A stretch of 16,310 nucleotides of DNA from Chitinophaga pinensis (GCA_945868555.1 CAMBMC010000024.1:1-16310), one strand, 5' to 3'; positions 8,118-15,267 are shown, numbered from the stretch's first letter. Notes: generated by a model not told the origin, from the letters alone. Made by a program: numbers and translations.

Positions 8118-8125
8118 TATCTTTA
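8118..8125 (+). promoter_or_regulatory. -7 promoter box four bases before the GT9 gene
   Basis: TATCTTTA (one mismatch to TAnnTTTG) ends exactly four bases (GCAC) before the GTG start at 8130. No convincing -33 TTG is seen. It lies in the 28-base gap after the sulfatase-fold gene. Confidence 0.45.
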
Positions 8126-8129
8126 GCAC

Positions 8130-9128
8130 GTGAAAATCCTAGTTGTTCGTTTCAGCTCCATTGGTGACATTGTGCTCACAACACCCGTGCTTCGTGCCAT
8201 CAAAACACAGCGGCCTGAGGTAGAGATACATTACTTGACGCGCAAGACTTACGCATCACTTCTCGAGAACAATCCACACATCCACCACCTGCATACTTTT
8301 GATCAAAGCATCAGCGAAATACTGCCAATGCTCAAAAAGGAACGGTACGACCTCATCGTTGATTTGCATAAGAATTTGCGCACATTCGGATTGAAACTTA
8401 AGTTAAGAAGGCCATCATCCAGCTTTGAAAAGGAAAATGTCAAAAAGTGGATTTTGGTCAATTTCAAAAAAGATCTACTTCCGAAAGTGCACGTCGTCGA
8501 TCGCTATTTCTCTGCAGTTAAAGGATTGAAAGTCATTTCGGACAATAAGCCAGGAGAATTATTCCTTTCGCCTGAACAAACAGTGGATACGAATGATCGA
8601 TTCGATGTGCTGCCAAAAAAATACACTGCTGTAGCCATTGGTGCTCAATTCGGAACGAAACGATTGCCCGAAGACCTTGTCGCGCAAATCATTCAACAAA
8701 GTTCAAATCCTATCCTCATTGTGGGGGGTCAAGAAGATCGTGAACGCGGGTATCGTATTTGTGAACTATGTCCTGATCGAAAGGTAATCAATACCTGTGG
8801 TGAATTGTCCATCATGCAGTCCGCATCCATCGTTGCTCAAAGTTCAAGCTTGTTGACAGGAGATACCGGCATGATGCACATTGCAGCATGTTTCGATGTG
8901 CCAATTGTGAGCGTTTGGGGAAATACTGTGCCTGCACTGGGGATGTATCCGTATTATCCAAATCATTCAGAAAAATACAGCATACATGAAGTCCTTGACT
9001 TAAGATGTCGGCCGTGTTCAAAAATAGGATTTCAGGAGTGCCCAAAGGCGCATTTCAACTGCATGAACTTGCAAAATAGTGCTGCGATCGCTGATGACCT
9101 TGAAAATCGTTCAAGACAAACGAACTGA
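8130..9128 (+). CDS. glycosyltransferase family 9 (heptosyltransferase-like)
   Basis: A 332-residue ADP-heptose:LPS heptosyltransferase-family enzyme, GT-B fold, acting at the cytoplasmic face of the inner membrane on LPS core or another surface glycan. The start region RFSSIGDIVLTTPV with Asp13 is the family's acceptor-side signature. The C-terminal domain shows GAQFGTKRLP, the nucleotide-sugar motif TGDTGMMHIAA (Asp245, His250), and four late cysteines (293, 296, 304, 311) in the CxPC...CP...C pattern common in this family. The GTG start is supported because MKILVVRFSS is the canonical family N-terminus. It follows an LTA-synthase-like gene. The exact sugar cannot be read from sequence. It converges on the thioesterase gene with a 2-base gap. 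Confidence 0.93.
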   Translation: MKILVVRFSSIGDIVLTTPVLRAIKTQRPEVEIHYLTRKTYASLLENNPHIHHLHTFDQSISEILPMLKKERYDLIVDLHKNLRTFGLKLKLRRPSSSFEKENVKKWILVNFKKDLLPKVHVVDRYFSAVKGLKVISDNKPGELFLSPEQTVDTNDRFDVLPKKYTAVAIGAQFGTKRLPEDLVAQIIQQSSNPILIVGGQEDRERGYRICELCPDRKVINTCGELSIMQSASIVAQSSSLLTGDTGMMHIAACFDVPIVSVWGNTVPALGMYPYYPNHSEKYSIHEVLDLRCRPCSKIGFQECPKAHFNCMNLQNSAAIADDLENRSRQTN

Positions 9129-9130
9129 TT

Positions 9131-9649
9131 TTATTCGTCGCCCAAAAACAATTTTTTCAGTTCCGTTGCCTCTGATGGCTTCATCTTTCCGGCAAGAATA
9201 AGGCTCAATTGTTTTCTGCGCAAAGCTCCTTCAAAGCGGTCCTTTTCCTCTTCTGTTTCAGGGATGAGTTCAGGCACTTGAATGGGTGCACCGTATTGAT
9301 CAACGGCAACAAAGGTATAAATGGCTTCGTTGCACTTCTCGCGTTGACCTGTAATGGCATCCTCCACAAAGACATCCACAAAAATCTCCATGGAGGAACT
9401 AAAGGCGCGAGAAACTTTGGCTTCCAATGTCACAATAGACGCATGGTTGATCGGCTTCTGAAACGAGACATTATTCACCGATGCGGTTACAACTACCCGT
9501 TTGCTGTGTCGGTGCGCTGAAACGCTCGCTATGACATCCATCCAGGCCAACAATTGTCCACCAAATAAATTGCCTAAGGTATTTGTGTCATTGGGCAATA
9601 CAACTTTCGTAGTGATGGAAAGTGTTTCGGCTGCGCGTCTCGATTTCAT
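9131..9649 (-). CDS. hotdog-fold acyl-CoA thioesterase (YciA/ACOT type)
   Basis: A 172-residue cytoplasmic thioesterase that hydrolyses acyl-CoA to fatty acid and CoA. The segment N-TLGNLFGGQLLAWMD (to Asp38), followed by VTASVNNVSFQKPI, is the signature of the hexameric BFIT/YciA/ACOT family. The hotdog core ends near VAVDQYGAP, and a charged helical tail of roughly 45 residues (PETEEEKDRF to the end) follows. I chose ATG 9649 (MKSRRAAETL); an upstream in-frame start at 9748 would add 33 residues that overlap a good promoter box at 9671-9664. Substrate chain length is unknown. The gene stands alone between two plus-strand units. Confidence 0.92.
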   Translation of the reverse strand: MKSRRAAETLSITTKVVLPNDTNTLGNLFGGQLLAWMDVIASVSAHRHSKRVVVTASVNNVSFQKPINHASIVTLEAKVSRAFSSSMEIFVDVFVEDAITGQREKCNEAIYTFVAVDQYGAPIQVPELIPETEEEKDRFEGALRRKQLSLILAGKMKPSEATELKKLFLGDE

Positions 9650-9663
9650 GAAAACTGTTTTGA

Positions 9664-9671
9664 CAAAAGTA
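9664..9671 (-). promoter_or_regulatory. -7 box of the thioesterase gene
   Basis: TACTTTTG on the minus strand, the same octamer as at the pyrophosphatase promoter, lies 14 bases before ATG 9649. A TTG sits 25 bases further upstream, a little far for the -33 element. It implies a very short leader (about 10 bases) and supports the short start. Confidence 0.55.
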
Positions 9672-9798
9672 CACTTTTTAACAGTGAAGTTTGCGCAAGA
9701 TTTAGACAAAAACAAGCGTCCATGATAAAAACTATCGTCTTCATTCACCGTGATCCTGAAATTATTGACTCAAGCATTCCGCATCAACATCCTTTCTT

Positions 9799-9806
9799 TA
9801 TCTTTG
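9799..9806 (+). promoter_or_regulatory. -7 box upstream of lipB
   Basis: TATCTTTG matches the consensus exactly. The start at ATG 9869 would give a leader of about 58 bases. A TTG at 9765-9767 is 31 bases away, too far for a standard -33 element. Confidence 0.5.
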
Positions 9807-9868
9807 TATGCAATCTGATGTCGTAGCCACCTATTGCCACAATTTTGTCCCACAATTCAACCAACACG

Positions 9869-10567
9869 ATGTTGCCACTTGTTCATTACGTACCGCTCGG
9901 ATTAATCGACTACAAAGAGGCGTGGGACCTTCAGGAAAACCTATTCAATACCACCATTTCTCAGAAAATTGAAATCCGCAATGGAGCAACAGACATCGTG
10001 ACCAAAAATCACTTGTTGTTTTGTGAACATCCTCATGTATTTACTTTGGGAAAGAGCGGTGACGAAGGGAATTTGCTCTTAAACGAAGAGGGGCTTGATG
10101 CCAACAACGCGACATTTTATAAAATCAATCGCGGAGGTGACATCACGTACCACGGTCCCGGACAACTTGTCGTTTACCCTATTTTTGACCTCGACCATTT
10201 CTTCACAGACATCCACAAGTACATGCGCTTTTTGGAAGAATCGGTGATTTCGACCCTTAGAGAATTTGGCATTGAGGGTGGACGAATTGATGGCTTGACG
10301 GGTGTTTGGCTTGGAGGAGATACACCAAGACCTCGAAAAATTTGTGCAATGGGTGTGAAAAGTTCACGCTGGGTCACGATGCACGGCATTGGATTTAATG
10401 TCAATTCCGACTTGAGTTATTTCTCACACATCATCCCTTGCGGGATCGATGACAAGGCCGTGACTTCCATGCAACATGAACTCGGGAGGCCAATGGATAT
10501 GGCTGAAGTTGCGGAAGTACTTAAGCAGAAATTGGCTGAACAGTTCAACTTCACCTACACCGAATAA
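9869..10567 (+). CDS. lipB: lipoyl(octanoyl) transferase LipB
   Basis: A 232-residue octanoyltransferase that moves octanoate from octanoyl-ACP to the lipoyl domains of 2-oxoacid dehydrogenases and the glycine cleavage H protein. Family motifs are clear: RGGDITYHGPGQL (88-100), KICAMGV with catalytic Lys157, HGIGFNV (172-178), and IIPCGI with catalytic Cys191 (acyl-enzyme). The ATG at 9869 begins just before the family's usual YxxLGLIDYxEA segment; a TTG at 9845 would add eight polar residues. It ends two bases before the serine hydrolase gene, so the two are probably co-transcribed. Lipoyl synthase (LipA) is not in the window. Confidence 0.96.
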   Translation: MLPLVHYVPLGLIDYKEAWDLQENLFNTTISQKIEIRNGATDIVTKNHLLFCEHPHVFTLGKSGDEGNLLLNEEGLDANNATFYKINRGGDITYHGPGQLVVYPIFDLDHFFTDIHKYMRFLEESVISTLREFGIEGGRIDGLTGVWLGGDTPRPRKICAMGVKSSRWVTMHGIGFNVNSDLSYFSHIIPCGIDDKAVTSMQHELGRPMDMAEVAEVLKQKLAEQFNFTYTE

Positions 10568-10569
10568 GT

Positions 10570-11808
10570 ATGGCAAAGTCAATGAAACGGTTCCTGCGCA
10601 TTCTGCTCTTCACATTTATTGCAGCGATTCTGCTTTTTAATGTGTTCATTGTCCTTTCAGGGAGATATTATCTTTACACTGGCGTCTATCAGACCTATCT
10701 TCAAGGACGCATGGGGCCGGGAATATACGACCTCCACAACTTTCCATACCGCACCCTAGAACACTCCACACATCCAAAGCCTTGGAAAAACAGCCAAGAA
10801 TACAATGCCATTCAACCGAAAAAGGCAGACATGGACTACCTAAATTCCCTGGGGACGAGCGCATTTTTAGTGATCAAAGGAGACGAGATTGTTTATGAGT
10901 ATTACAACGAAAGTCATTCGAAATCAACGGTCAGCAACGCCTTTTCAGCAACAAAAACTGTGATAGCCTTTCTTATTGGAATTGCCATTGACGAAGGGAA
11001 AATCAAAAGTCTTGATGAAAAAGTAGGCAACTATATTCCAGAATTCAATGAGAAAGGAAGAGAAAAAATCACGATACGCCATTTGTTGGTGATGGCATCT
11101 GGATTGGATTGGGAGGAGAGTGGAAAAAATCCTTTGTCAGAAAATGCTGAATCCTATTACGGCACGGATCTCTACGGACTCGTCACACGCCAACATGTTG
11201 TTGCTGAACCTGGAAAGGTATTCAACTACCAAAGTGGAAACACCCAATTGCTTGGATTCGTATTAAAGAAAGCAACGGGTAAATCAGTATCAGCATATTG
11301 CAGGGAGAAAATCTTGGAACCAATCGGCGCTGAGAGTGATGCGTATTGGAGTTTGGACAAAGAAAACGGTGATGAGAAATCCTTCTGTTGTTTGTACGCC
11401 ACGGCGCGGGACTTCGCCAAATTGGGTAAAATCCTCATGTACGATGGTCTAGTTGACGGCAAACGGATTGTTTCCGAAAAGTTTGTGCGCGAAGCCAAGG
11501 AACCAGCTAAAATCCGTACCGAGGAGGGTTGGAAGAATTTGCGCTATGCCCTTCATTTTTGGGTCTATTACGACAAGAAATCGACTGTTCATTATTTCCG
11601 TGGACTGAAGGGACAATACATCATCACCGTTCCTGACGAGGACTTAATGGTTATCCGCTTGGGAAATCAGCGCGATCAAAACTACATTATCCCCGAAGAT
11701 AAAATGAACAATCAACCTTACATTAAGCGCCATTTGTATCAGGTTGAACATTCCGTAGATGTATTCCGTTATTTACAAATTGGAAGAGACATCACTTCAA
11801 AAAAATAG
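10570..11808 (+). CDS. membrane-anchored SxxK serine hydrolase (class C beta-lactamase/NylB-like)
   Basis: A 412-residue hydrolase of the penicillin-binding-protein/class C beta-lactamase fold. One N-terminal hydrophobic segment (residues ~8-30) without a clear cleavage site suggests a membrane anchor with the domain in the periplasm. The nucleophile motif is SATK (Ser126, Lys129), the second motif is YQS (Tyr220, Ser222), and the third motif reads RGLKGQ (344-349) in place of KTG. GNTQLLG after YQS and the GQ ending resemble 6-aminohexanoate-dimer hydrolase and esterase members more than true beta-lactamases. Likely activities are esterase, amidase or D-peptidase; resistance is not implied. 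It starts two bases after lipB and is followed four bases later by a small unknown gene. Confidence 0.9.
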   Translation: MAKSMKRFLRILLFTFIAAILLFNVFIVLSGRYYLYTGVYQTYLQGRMGPGIYDLHNFPYRTLEHSTHPKPWKNSQEYNAIQPKKADMDYLNSLGTSAFLVIKGDEIVYEYYNESHSKSTVSNAFSATKTVIAFLIGIAIDEGKIKSLDEKVGNYIPEFNEKGREKITIRHLLVMASGLDWEESGKNPLSENAESYYGTDLYGLVTRQHVVAEPGKVFNYQSGNTQLLGFVLKKATGKSVSAYCREKILEPIGAESDAYWSLDKENGDEKSFCCLYATARDFAKLGKILMYDGLVDGKRIVSEKFVREAKEPAKIRTEEGWKNLRYALHFWVYYDKKSTVHYFRGLKGQYIITVPDEDLMVIRLGNQRDQNYIIPEDKMNNQPYIKRHLYQVEHSVDVFRYLQIGRDITSKK

Positions 11809-11812
11809 AATT

Positions 11813-12223
11813 ATGCGCGAAGAATTGCTAGGCCCAAAAGTTGAAAAGGTAGGAGTTGCCATCATTGAACAAATCGATGAAGAGGGAAACAGGATGTATT
11901 ATGCCTATCTATTGAACCTTCGCGATGACATAATGGAAGGTATCATTATCACCAGTACTGGCTATGGTGAAAACGCAAATACCGGTGAAAAAATAAAAAC
12001 ATCAACCCTTCGTCACTCGCTGGAAGTTCTTTTGCCTCAGGAAGCAGCAAAGATAGAACCCCTGATGGAAGATGTATTCGCTTTGTCTAATGAATATTGG
12101 GTAAGTTTTTGGGTGAACGAGATCATGTACGACAAGAAATTTATCTTTTTGCCAGAAACAATTACGCCTGACAAAATGAAGCACATACCACTTTTGGGCG
12201 AAAAAGGAATCCTAATCAGCTAA
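11813..12223 (+). CDS. conserved-looking hypothetical protein
   Basis: A 136-residue soluble protein that I cannot assign to a named family. The ATG at 11813 lies four bases after the hydrolase stop codon; a longer in-frame start at 11759 would overlap that gene by 50 bases and is less likely. The sequence is acidic, without a signal peptide or membrane segment, and alternates strand-like stretches (VGVAIIEQI, YYAYLLNL, GIIITSTGY, YWVSFWVN, KKFIFLPE) with a TSTLRHSLEVL segment and an EPLMEDVFALSNEYW helix. This looks like a compact alpha/beta domain. I have a vague memory of similar small proteins in Flavobacteriia, but cannot name them. It overlaps the convergent regulator gene by 8 bases. 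Confidence 0.75.
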   Translation: MREELLGPKVEKVGVAIIEQIDEEGNRMYYAYLLNLRDDIMEGIIITSTGYGENANTGEKIKTSTLRHSLEVLLPQEAAKIEPLMEDVFALSNEYWVSFWVNEIMYDKKFIFLPETITPDKMKHIPLLGEKGILIS

Positions 12224-13088
12224 TCAGTGCTTCAACTTGCTTTGGCAAATCACTGATTTCATGTATAAAATCCTTTACGAGGTCTTTTCGGTTATTGACT
12301 TGAACCCCTCCTGCAAGCACGGGAATTTTAGTACATTCATTTCTTAGCCTTTTGAAATAACATTGCATAAAGTTGTCATCTACAGCGGTCAACCAAGCCG
12401 TAACCATTGTTCGTGGTGCAAGTTGCTCAACGCATGAAATTAAGGCATCATAAGGAACACTTTGACCCAAATAGACGGTAGAAAACCCTTTGTCACGCAG
12501 CATAAAATTGTAAAACAACAAACTGATTTCATGCTGCTCATGTTCGGGAAGGAACAAAAGTGCATCCACCGTTTTTTTCTGCGAAATTGGCAAACGATCT
12601 GTTTCGGAGATTACCTTTTGACGAATCAAGTTTGACATGAAATGCTCTTGTGAAGGATTGATGCTACCCACCAACCACATAATACCTATACGGTCCAAAA
12701 AGGGAATCAATTTATCGGTAAATGTCAACGTAAGGCCAACAGATTGAATCAAATCGTTTAAAGTATCATGAAACAAACGTTCATCCATTTCAATCATAGC
12801 CACGATGAGACGCTCGACGGCAACATCTTCAGCATTCTTCCCGTTGCACTCCATGACATTGTCGTGAAGCTCTCTATCAGTCATTGTGGCAATCTTGGAA
12901 ATTTTAAAACCACAACGATTCAGAATGGAAATATTGATGCAGCGAGTGAGATCATCGTCAGAGTAAGAACGAATTTGTGTGTCTGTTCGTTCAGGGGAAA
13001 AAAGATCATATCGTTTTTCCCATATTCGAATGGTGTGCGCTTTAATGCCACTCAACACTTCTAAATCACGAATTTTATATTCTGCCAT
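12216..13088 (-). CDS. MerR-family regulator with cobalamin-binding domain (CarH/LitR type)
   Basis: A 290-residue transcription regulator. Residues 1-70 are a MerR winged helix (YKIRDLEVLSGIKAHTIRIWEKRY, with SYSDDDLTRC following). Residues ~85-160 are a helical cap with the Wx9EH signature (Trp138, Glu148, His149) that in CarH surrounds the adenosyl group of B12. Residues ~172-290 are a Rossmann-like B12 domain with the lower cobalt ligand His186 in EQHEIS (family ExHxxG), YLGQSVP, and AGG (259-261). Known relatives repress carotenoid genes in the dark as AdoCbl-bound tetramers and release DNA in light. The residue after Trp138 is Leu; in CarH, as I recall, it is the His that ligates cobalt after light. 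ATG 13088 fits the MerR N-terminus. No carotenoid gene is nearby; a lipoprotein gene is divergent. Confidence 0.9.
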   Translation of the reverse strand: MAEYKIRDLEVLSGIKAHTIRIWEKRYDLFSPERTDTQIRSYSDDDLTRCINISILNRCGFKISKIATMTDRELHDNVMECNGKNAEDVAVERLIVAMIEMDERLFHDTLNDLIQSVGLTLTFTDKLIPFLDRIGIMWLVGSINPSQEHFMSNLIRQKVISETDRLPISQKKTVDALLFLPEHEQHEISLLFYNFMLRDKGFSTVYLGQSVPYDALISCVEQLAPRTMVTAWLTAVDDNFMQCYFKRLRNECTKIPVLAGGVQVNNRKDLVKDFIHEISDLPKQVEALIS

Positions 13089-13124
13089 AGCCACTCTTAA
13101 CGAGAAGATAAGATTCCGCCCGAT

Positions 13125-13132
13125 CAAAAATA
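13125..13132 (-). promoter_or_regulatory. -7 box of the MerR/B12 regulator
   Basis: TATTTTTG on the minus strand fits TAnnTTTG, with a TTG 15 bases upstream (slightly short). The leader to ATG 13088 would be about 30 bases. It lies in a 139-base divergent region with the lipoprotein promoter box at 13180, so one operator could serve both genes. Confidence 0.5.
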
Positions 13133-13179
13133 GAACAAAAGACCTTACAATTTGTTTAATGATGAAGATAAAACTTCCG

Positions 13180-13187
13180 TATATTTG
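13180..13187 (+). promoter_or_regulatory. -7 box of the divergent lipoprotein gene
   Basis: TATATTTG matches the consensus, with TTTG at 13151-13154 some 25 bases upstream. The leader to ATG 13228 would be about 35 bases, or about 80 to the GTG at 13273. Confidence 0.5.
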
Positions 13188-13227
13188 TTTTGATTCAAAT
13201 GAATTTTACCCTAAATTGGCTTGATCT

Positions 13228-13860
13228 ATGGGTTACGATAATTCACACACTGCGCATTTTTATTCACATGTTGTGCGTTTTTCTTGTTTAGGGCTCTTGT
13301 TTTTCTTTACACTTACTGGACTGAATTCGTGCGGGAATGATGAAGAAACCAAGGAAAATTCAACCATTAAATTGGATGAAGACTATTACGAATTTCGAGG
13401 AATCTCATTGAATCAATACGACATTCCAGCGATGATAATGTTACCCGATGAAACAGCAAACATTGGTGCATCAACTCGTCCTGAGATTACTCACCCCGAC
13501 AGTTTCTTGTGGAGCATCACTCTTGGCACGAAGTTCAAATTGTACATTGAGGACTTTGGAGATTACCGAAACAGAGTGAGCAACAAAAGGAAAGAACTGA
13601 AGGAACAGACCTTATTCAACATTCAATACCTCTACCAATCGAGCGATCTGATTGTTTACGAACGCACCTTGATTGTTCGAGGCTCTAAACAAGCCTCACC
13701 AGCGGTTGGTGTTGAGCACAAATCATGGCATGTTTACGGGCAAAAAATCATTGACGGAATCACCTATGAACTGCGCAGCAAAGACGAGGGCTGCAGCAAA
13801 AATATCGCTGTCCTCATGGCGAAATCCATCAAATCATTCAAGGCACTCGATCAGCAATAA
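13228..13860 (+). CDS. putative lipoprotein of unknown function
   Basis: A protein of 210 residues from ATG 13228, or 195 from an in-frame GTG at 13273. The GTG version begins with a textbook lipoprotein signal (MRFSCLGLLFFFTLTGLNSCG), with the lipid-accepting Cys after Leu-Asn-Ser; the ATG version adds 15 polar residues before it. After the Cys an acidic stretch (GNDEETKEN) leads into a mostly beta-rich domain of about 160 residues with no motif that I recognise. A second Cys lies late, in DEGCSKN. The signal peptide would place it in the inner or outer membrane, facing the periplasm or the surface. It is divergent from the B12 regulator and may be its target, which is inference from position only. 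Confidence 0.75.
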   Translation: MGYDNSHTAHFYSHVVRFSCLGLLFFFTLTGLNSCGNDEETKENSTIKLDEDYYEFRGISLNQYDIPAMIMLPDETANIGASTRPEITHPDSFLWSITLGTKFKLYIEDFGDYRNRVSNKRKELKEQTLFNIQYLYQSSDLIVYERTLIVRGSKQASPAVGVEHKSWHVYGQKIIDGITYELRSKDEGCSKNIAVLMAKSIKSFKALDQQ

Positions 13861-13904
13861 ACATTTCGTCGCTGTCAGTCGTTCATTCTTCTGAACATCT
13901 TTAC

Positions 13905-13912
13905 TAATTTTA
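13905..13912 (+). promoter_or_regulatory. -7 box four bases before the Mrp ATPase gene
   Basis: TAATTTTA (one mismatch to TAnnTTTG) ends exactly four bases (TGTC) before ATG 13917. No -33 TTG is evident. Confidence 0.4.
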
Positions 13913-13916
13913 TGTC

Positions 13917-14999
13917 ATGGAATTGAACCGTGAAAATGTGCTTGAGGTGCTGGGTGGAATCACTGAGCCAGAGTTGAAGAAAGATATCGTGACCCTAAAC
14001 CTTGTCGAGGGGCTGGAGCTAGGCGTTCACTCCATATCGCTGACTGTTTACGTGTCTAATCCAGCGCTACATGCACGGAAACGCATGCAAGAAGCGATCG
14101 ATTTCAATTTAAAACGTGTTTTCGGAAAGGACACTGAAATCAATTGTCAAGTCGCAACCATTCCCGCAGAAGCCAAGCAATCACGCCGAAAAATATTGCC
14201 TGACGTGAAATTTATCGTGGCCGTCGCTTCGGGAAAAGGCGGTGTTGGAAAATCAACAGTAACTGCCAACCTAGCAGGTGGACTGACAAAATCAGGCTAT
14301 AAGGTCGGGATTGTCGATGCGGACATTTATGGACCAAGTATGCCGACAATGTTTGATGTGGTGGGTGAACGTCCAACGATGTCGGATGTCGATGGGAAAC
14401 CCTTGATCAATCCGGTTGAAAGTCACGGAATAAAATTGCTGTCCATTGGATTTTTTACTGAACAAGACAATGCTGTTGTGTGGCGTGGACCCATGGCAGC
14501 GAAAGCCCTGAATCAATTGTTCACCGATGCGAATTGGGGTGAATTGGACTATTTGCTGATTGATTTACCACCCGGAACGGGAGACATTCATTTGTCTTTG
14601 CTGCAATTGCTGTCCTTAGATGGTGTCGTGATTGTAAGTACCCCACAAGAAGTAGCTTTGGCTGATGCACGACGTGGAATCAATATGTTTCGTATGGAAG
14701 GCGCCAAAGTTCCAATCGTCGGAATCATCGAAAACATGGCATGGTTTACACCAGCTGAACTGCCTGAAAACAAATACTATATCTTCGGACGCGACGGCGC
14801 AAAAAATTTGGCTGAAGGCATGAATGTTCCCTTTTTAGGGCAAATTCCCTTAGTGCAAAGTGTGCGCGAAGCAGGTGATGCGGGTAGACCTGCGGTTTTT
14901 CAAGAAAATAGTCCATCAGCAAAGGCCTTTGACGAATTAGTTCTTACTTTTGTCCACGAACTGAATGCAATACATCAGAAAAAACCAGCAAAGCACTAA
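13917..14999 (+). CDS. apbC: Mrp/ApbC-family P-loop ATPase with N-terminal MIP18 domain
   Basis: A 360-residue Mrp/NBP35-family ATPase, in the cytoplasm, involved in Fe-S cluster assembly or delivery. Residues 1-85 are a MIP18/DUF59 domain (VLEVLGGITEPELKKDIV, VYVSNPALHARKRM). Residues ~97-350 are the ATPase with the deviant Walker A GKGGVGKST (106-114), DADIYGPSMP (134-143), WRGPM (189-193), IDLPPGTGD (215-223) and ENMAWF (272-277). The CxxC pair that normally follows this last motif is missing: the segment reads TPAELPENKYYIFG, and Cys77 is the only cysteine I find in the protein. This variant appears usual for Bacteroidota. An Nfu-type scaffold gene starts 3 bases downstream, supporting a Fe-S role. 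Alternative names: mrp, apbC. Confidence 0.93.
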   Translation: MELNRENVLEVLGGITEPELKKDIVTLNLVEGLELGVHSISLTVYVSNPALHARKRMQEAIDFNLKRVFGKDTEINCQVATIPAEAKQSRRKILPDVKFIVAVASGKGGVGKSTVTANLAGGLTKSGYKVGIVDADIYGPSMPTMFDVVGERPTMSDVDGKPLINPVESHGIKLLSIGFFTEQDNAVVWRGPMAAKALNQLFTDANWGELDYLLIDLPPGTGDIHLSLLQLLSLDGVVIVSTPQEVALADARRGINMFRMEGAKVPIVGIIENMAWFTPAELPENKYYIFGRDGAKNLAEGMNVPFLGQIPLVQSVREAGDAGRPAVFQENSPSAKAFDELVLTFVHELNAIHQKKPAKH

Positions 15000-15002
15000 G
15001 CC

Positions 15003-15260
15003 ATGTTGAACAAGCAAGAATTGACCGAAAAAGTGCTAGGCGCCCTAGAACAATTGCGACCTTTTTTGATGGAAGATGGAGGCGATATTGAATTGGTGGA
15101 AATCACCGATGATGCCATTGTTCGCGTGCGATTGCTAGGTGCCTGCAGCGATTGTTCAATGAGCATGATGACACTCAAAGCTGGGGTGGAAGAAGCGATT
15201 AAAAAAGTAGCTCCAGAAGTTAAAGCCGTTGAAGCAATAAACATCACAACTTTCGCGTAA
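15003..15260 (+). CDS. Nfu/NifU C-terminal-domain Fe-S scaffold
   Basis: An 85-residue protein that is entirely a NifU C-terminal (Nfu) domain, which binds a [4Fe-4S] cluster between two subunits and passes it to apo-proteins. It shows the RPFLMEDGGDIELVEI entry segment, the ligand pair CSDC (Cys48, Cys51) and the following MTLKAGVEEAIKKVAPEV helix. No NfuA-type A-domain is attached. The ATG lies 3 bases after the Mrp ATPase stop codon, so the two are co-transcribed, and the pair likely works together: the scaffold supplies the cysteines that the ATPase lacks. The next gene starts 7 bases later. Confidence 0.95.
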   Translation: MLNKQELTEKVLGALEQLRPFLMEDGGDIELVEITDDAIVRVRLLGACSDCSMSMMTLKAGVEEAIKKVAPEVKAVEAINITTFA

Positions 15261-15267
15261 CATCCGG

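Noticed and set aside
9650..9748. Longer thioesterase from an in-frame start at 9748
   Set aside because: The extension covers a consensus -7 box and has no family resemblance; ATG 9649 gives the usual N-terminus.
9808..9969. Possible leader peptide starting one base after the lipB -7 box
   Set aside because: The expected transcription start lies at or beyond its ATG, it overlaps lipB in another frame, and it has no recognisable content.
11759..11812. Longer version of the small unknown protein overlapping the hydrolase gene
   Set aside because: ATG 11813 four bases after the hydrolase stop fits the packing of this unit better than a 50-base overlap.
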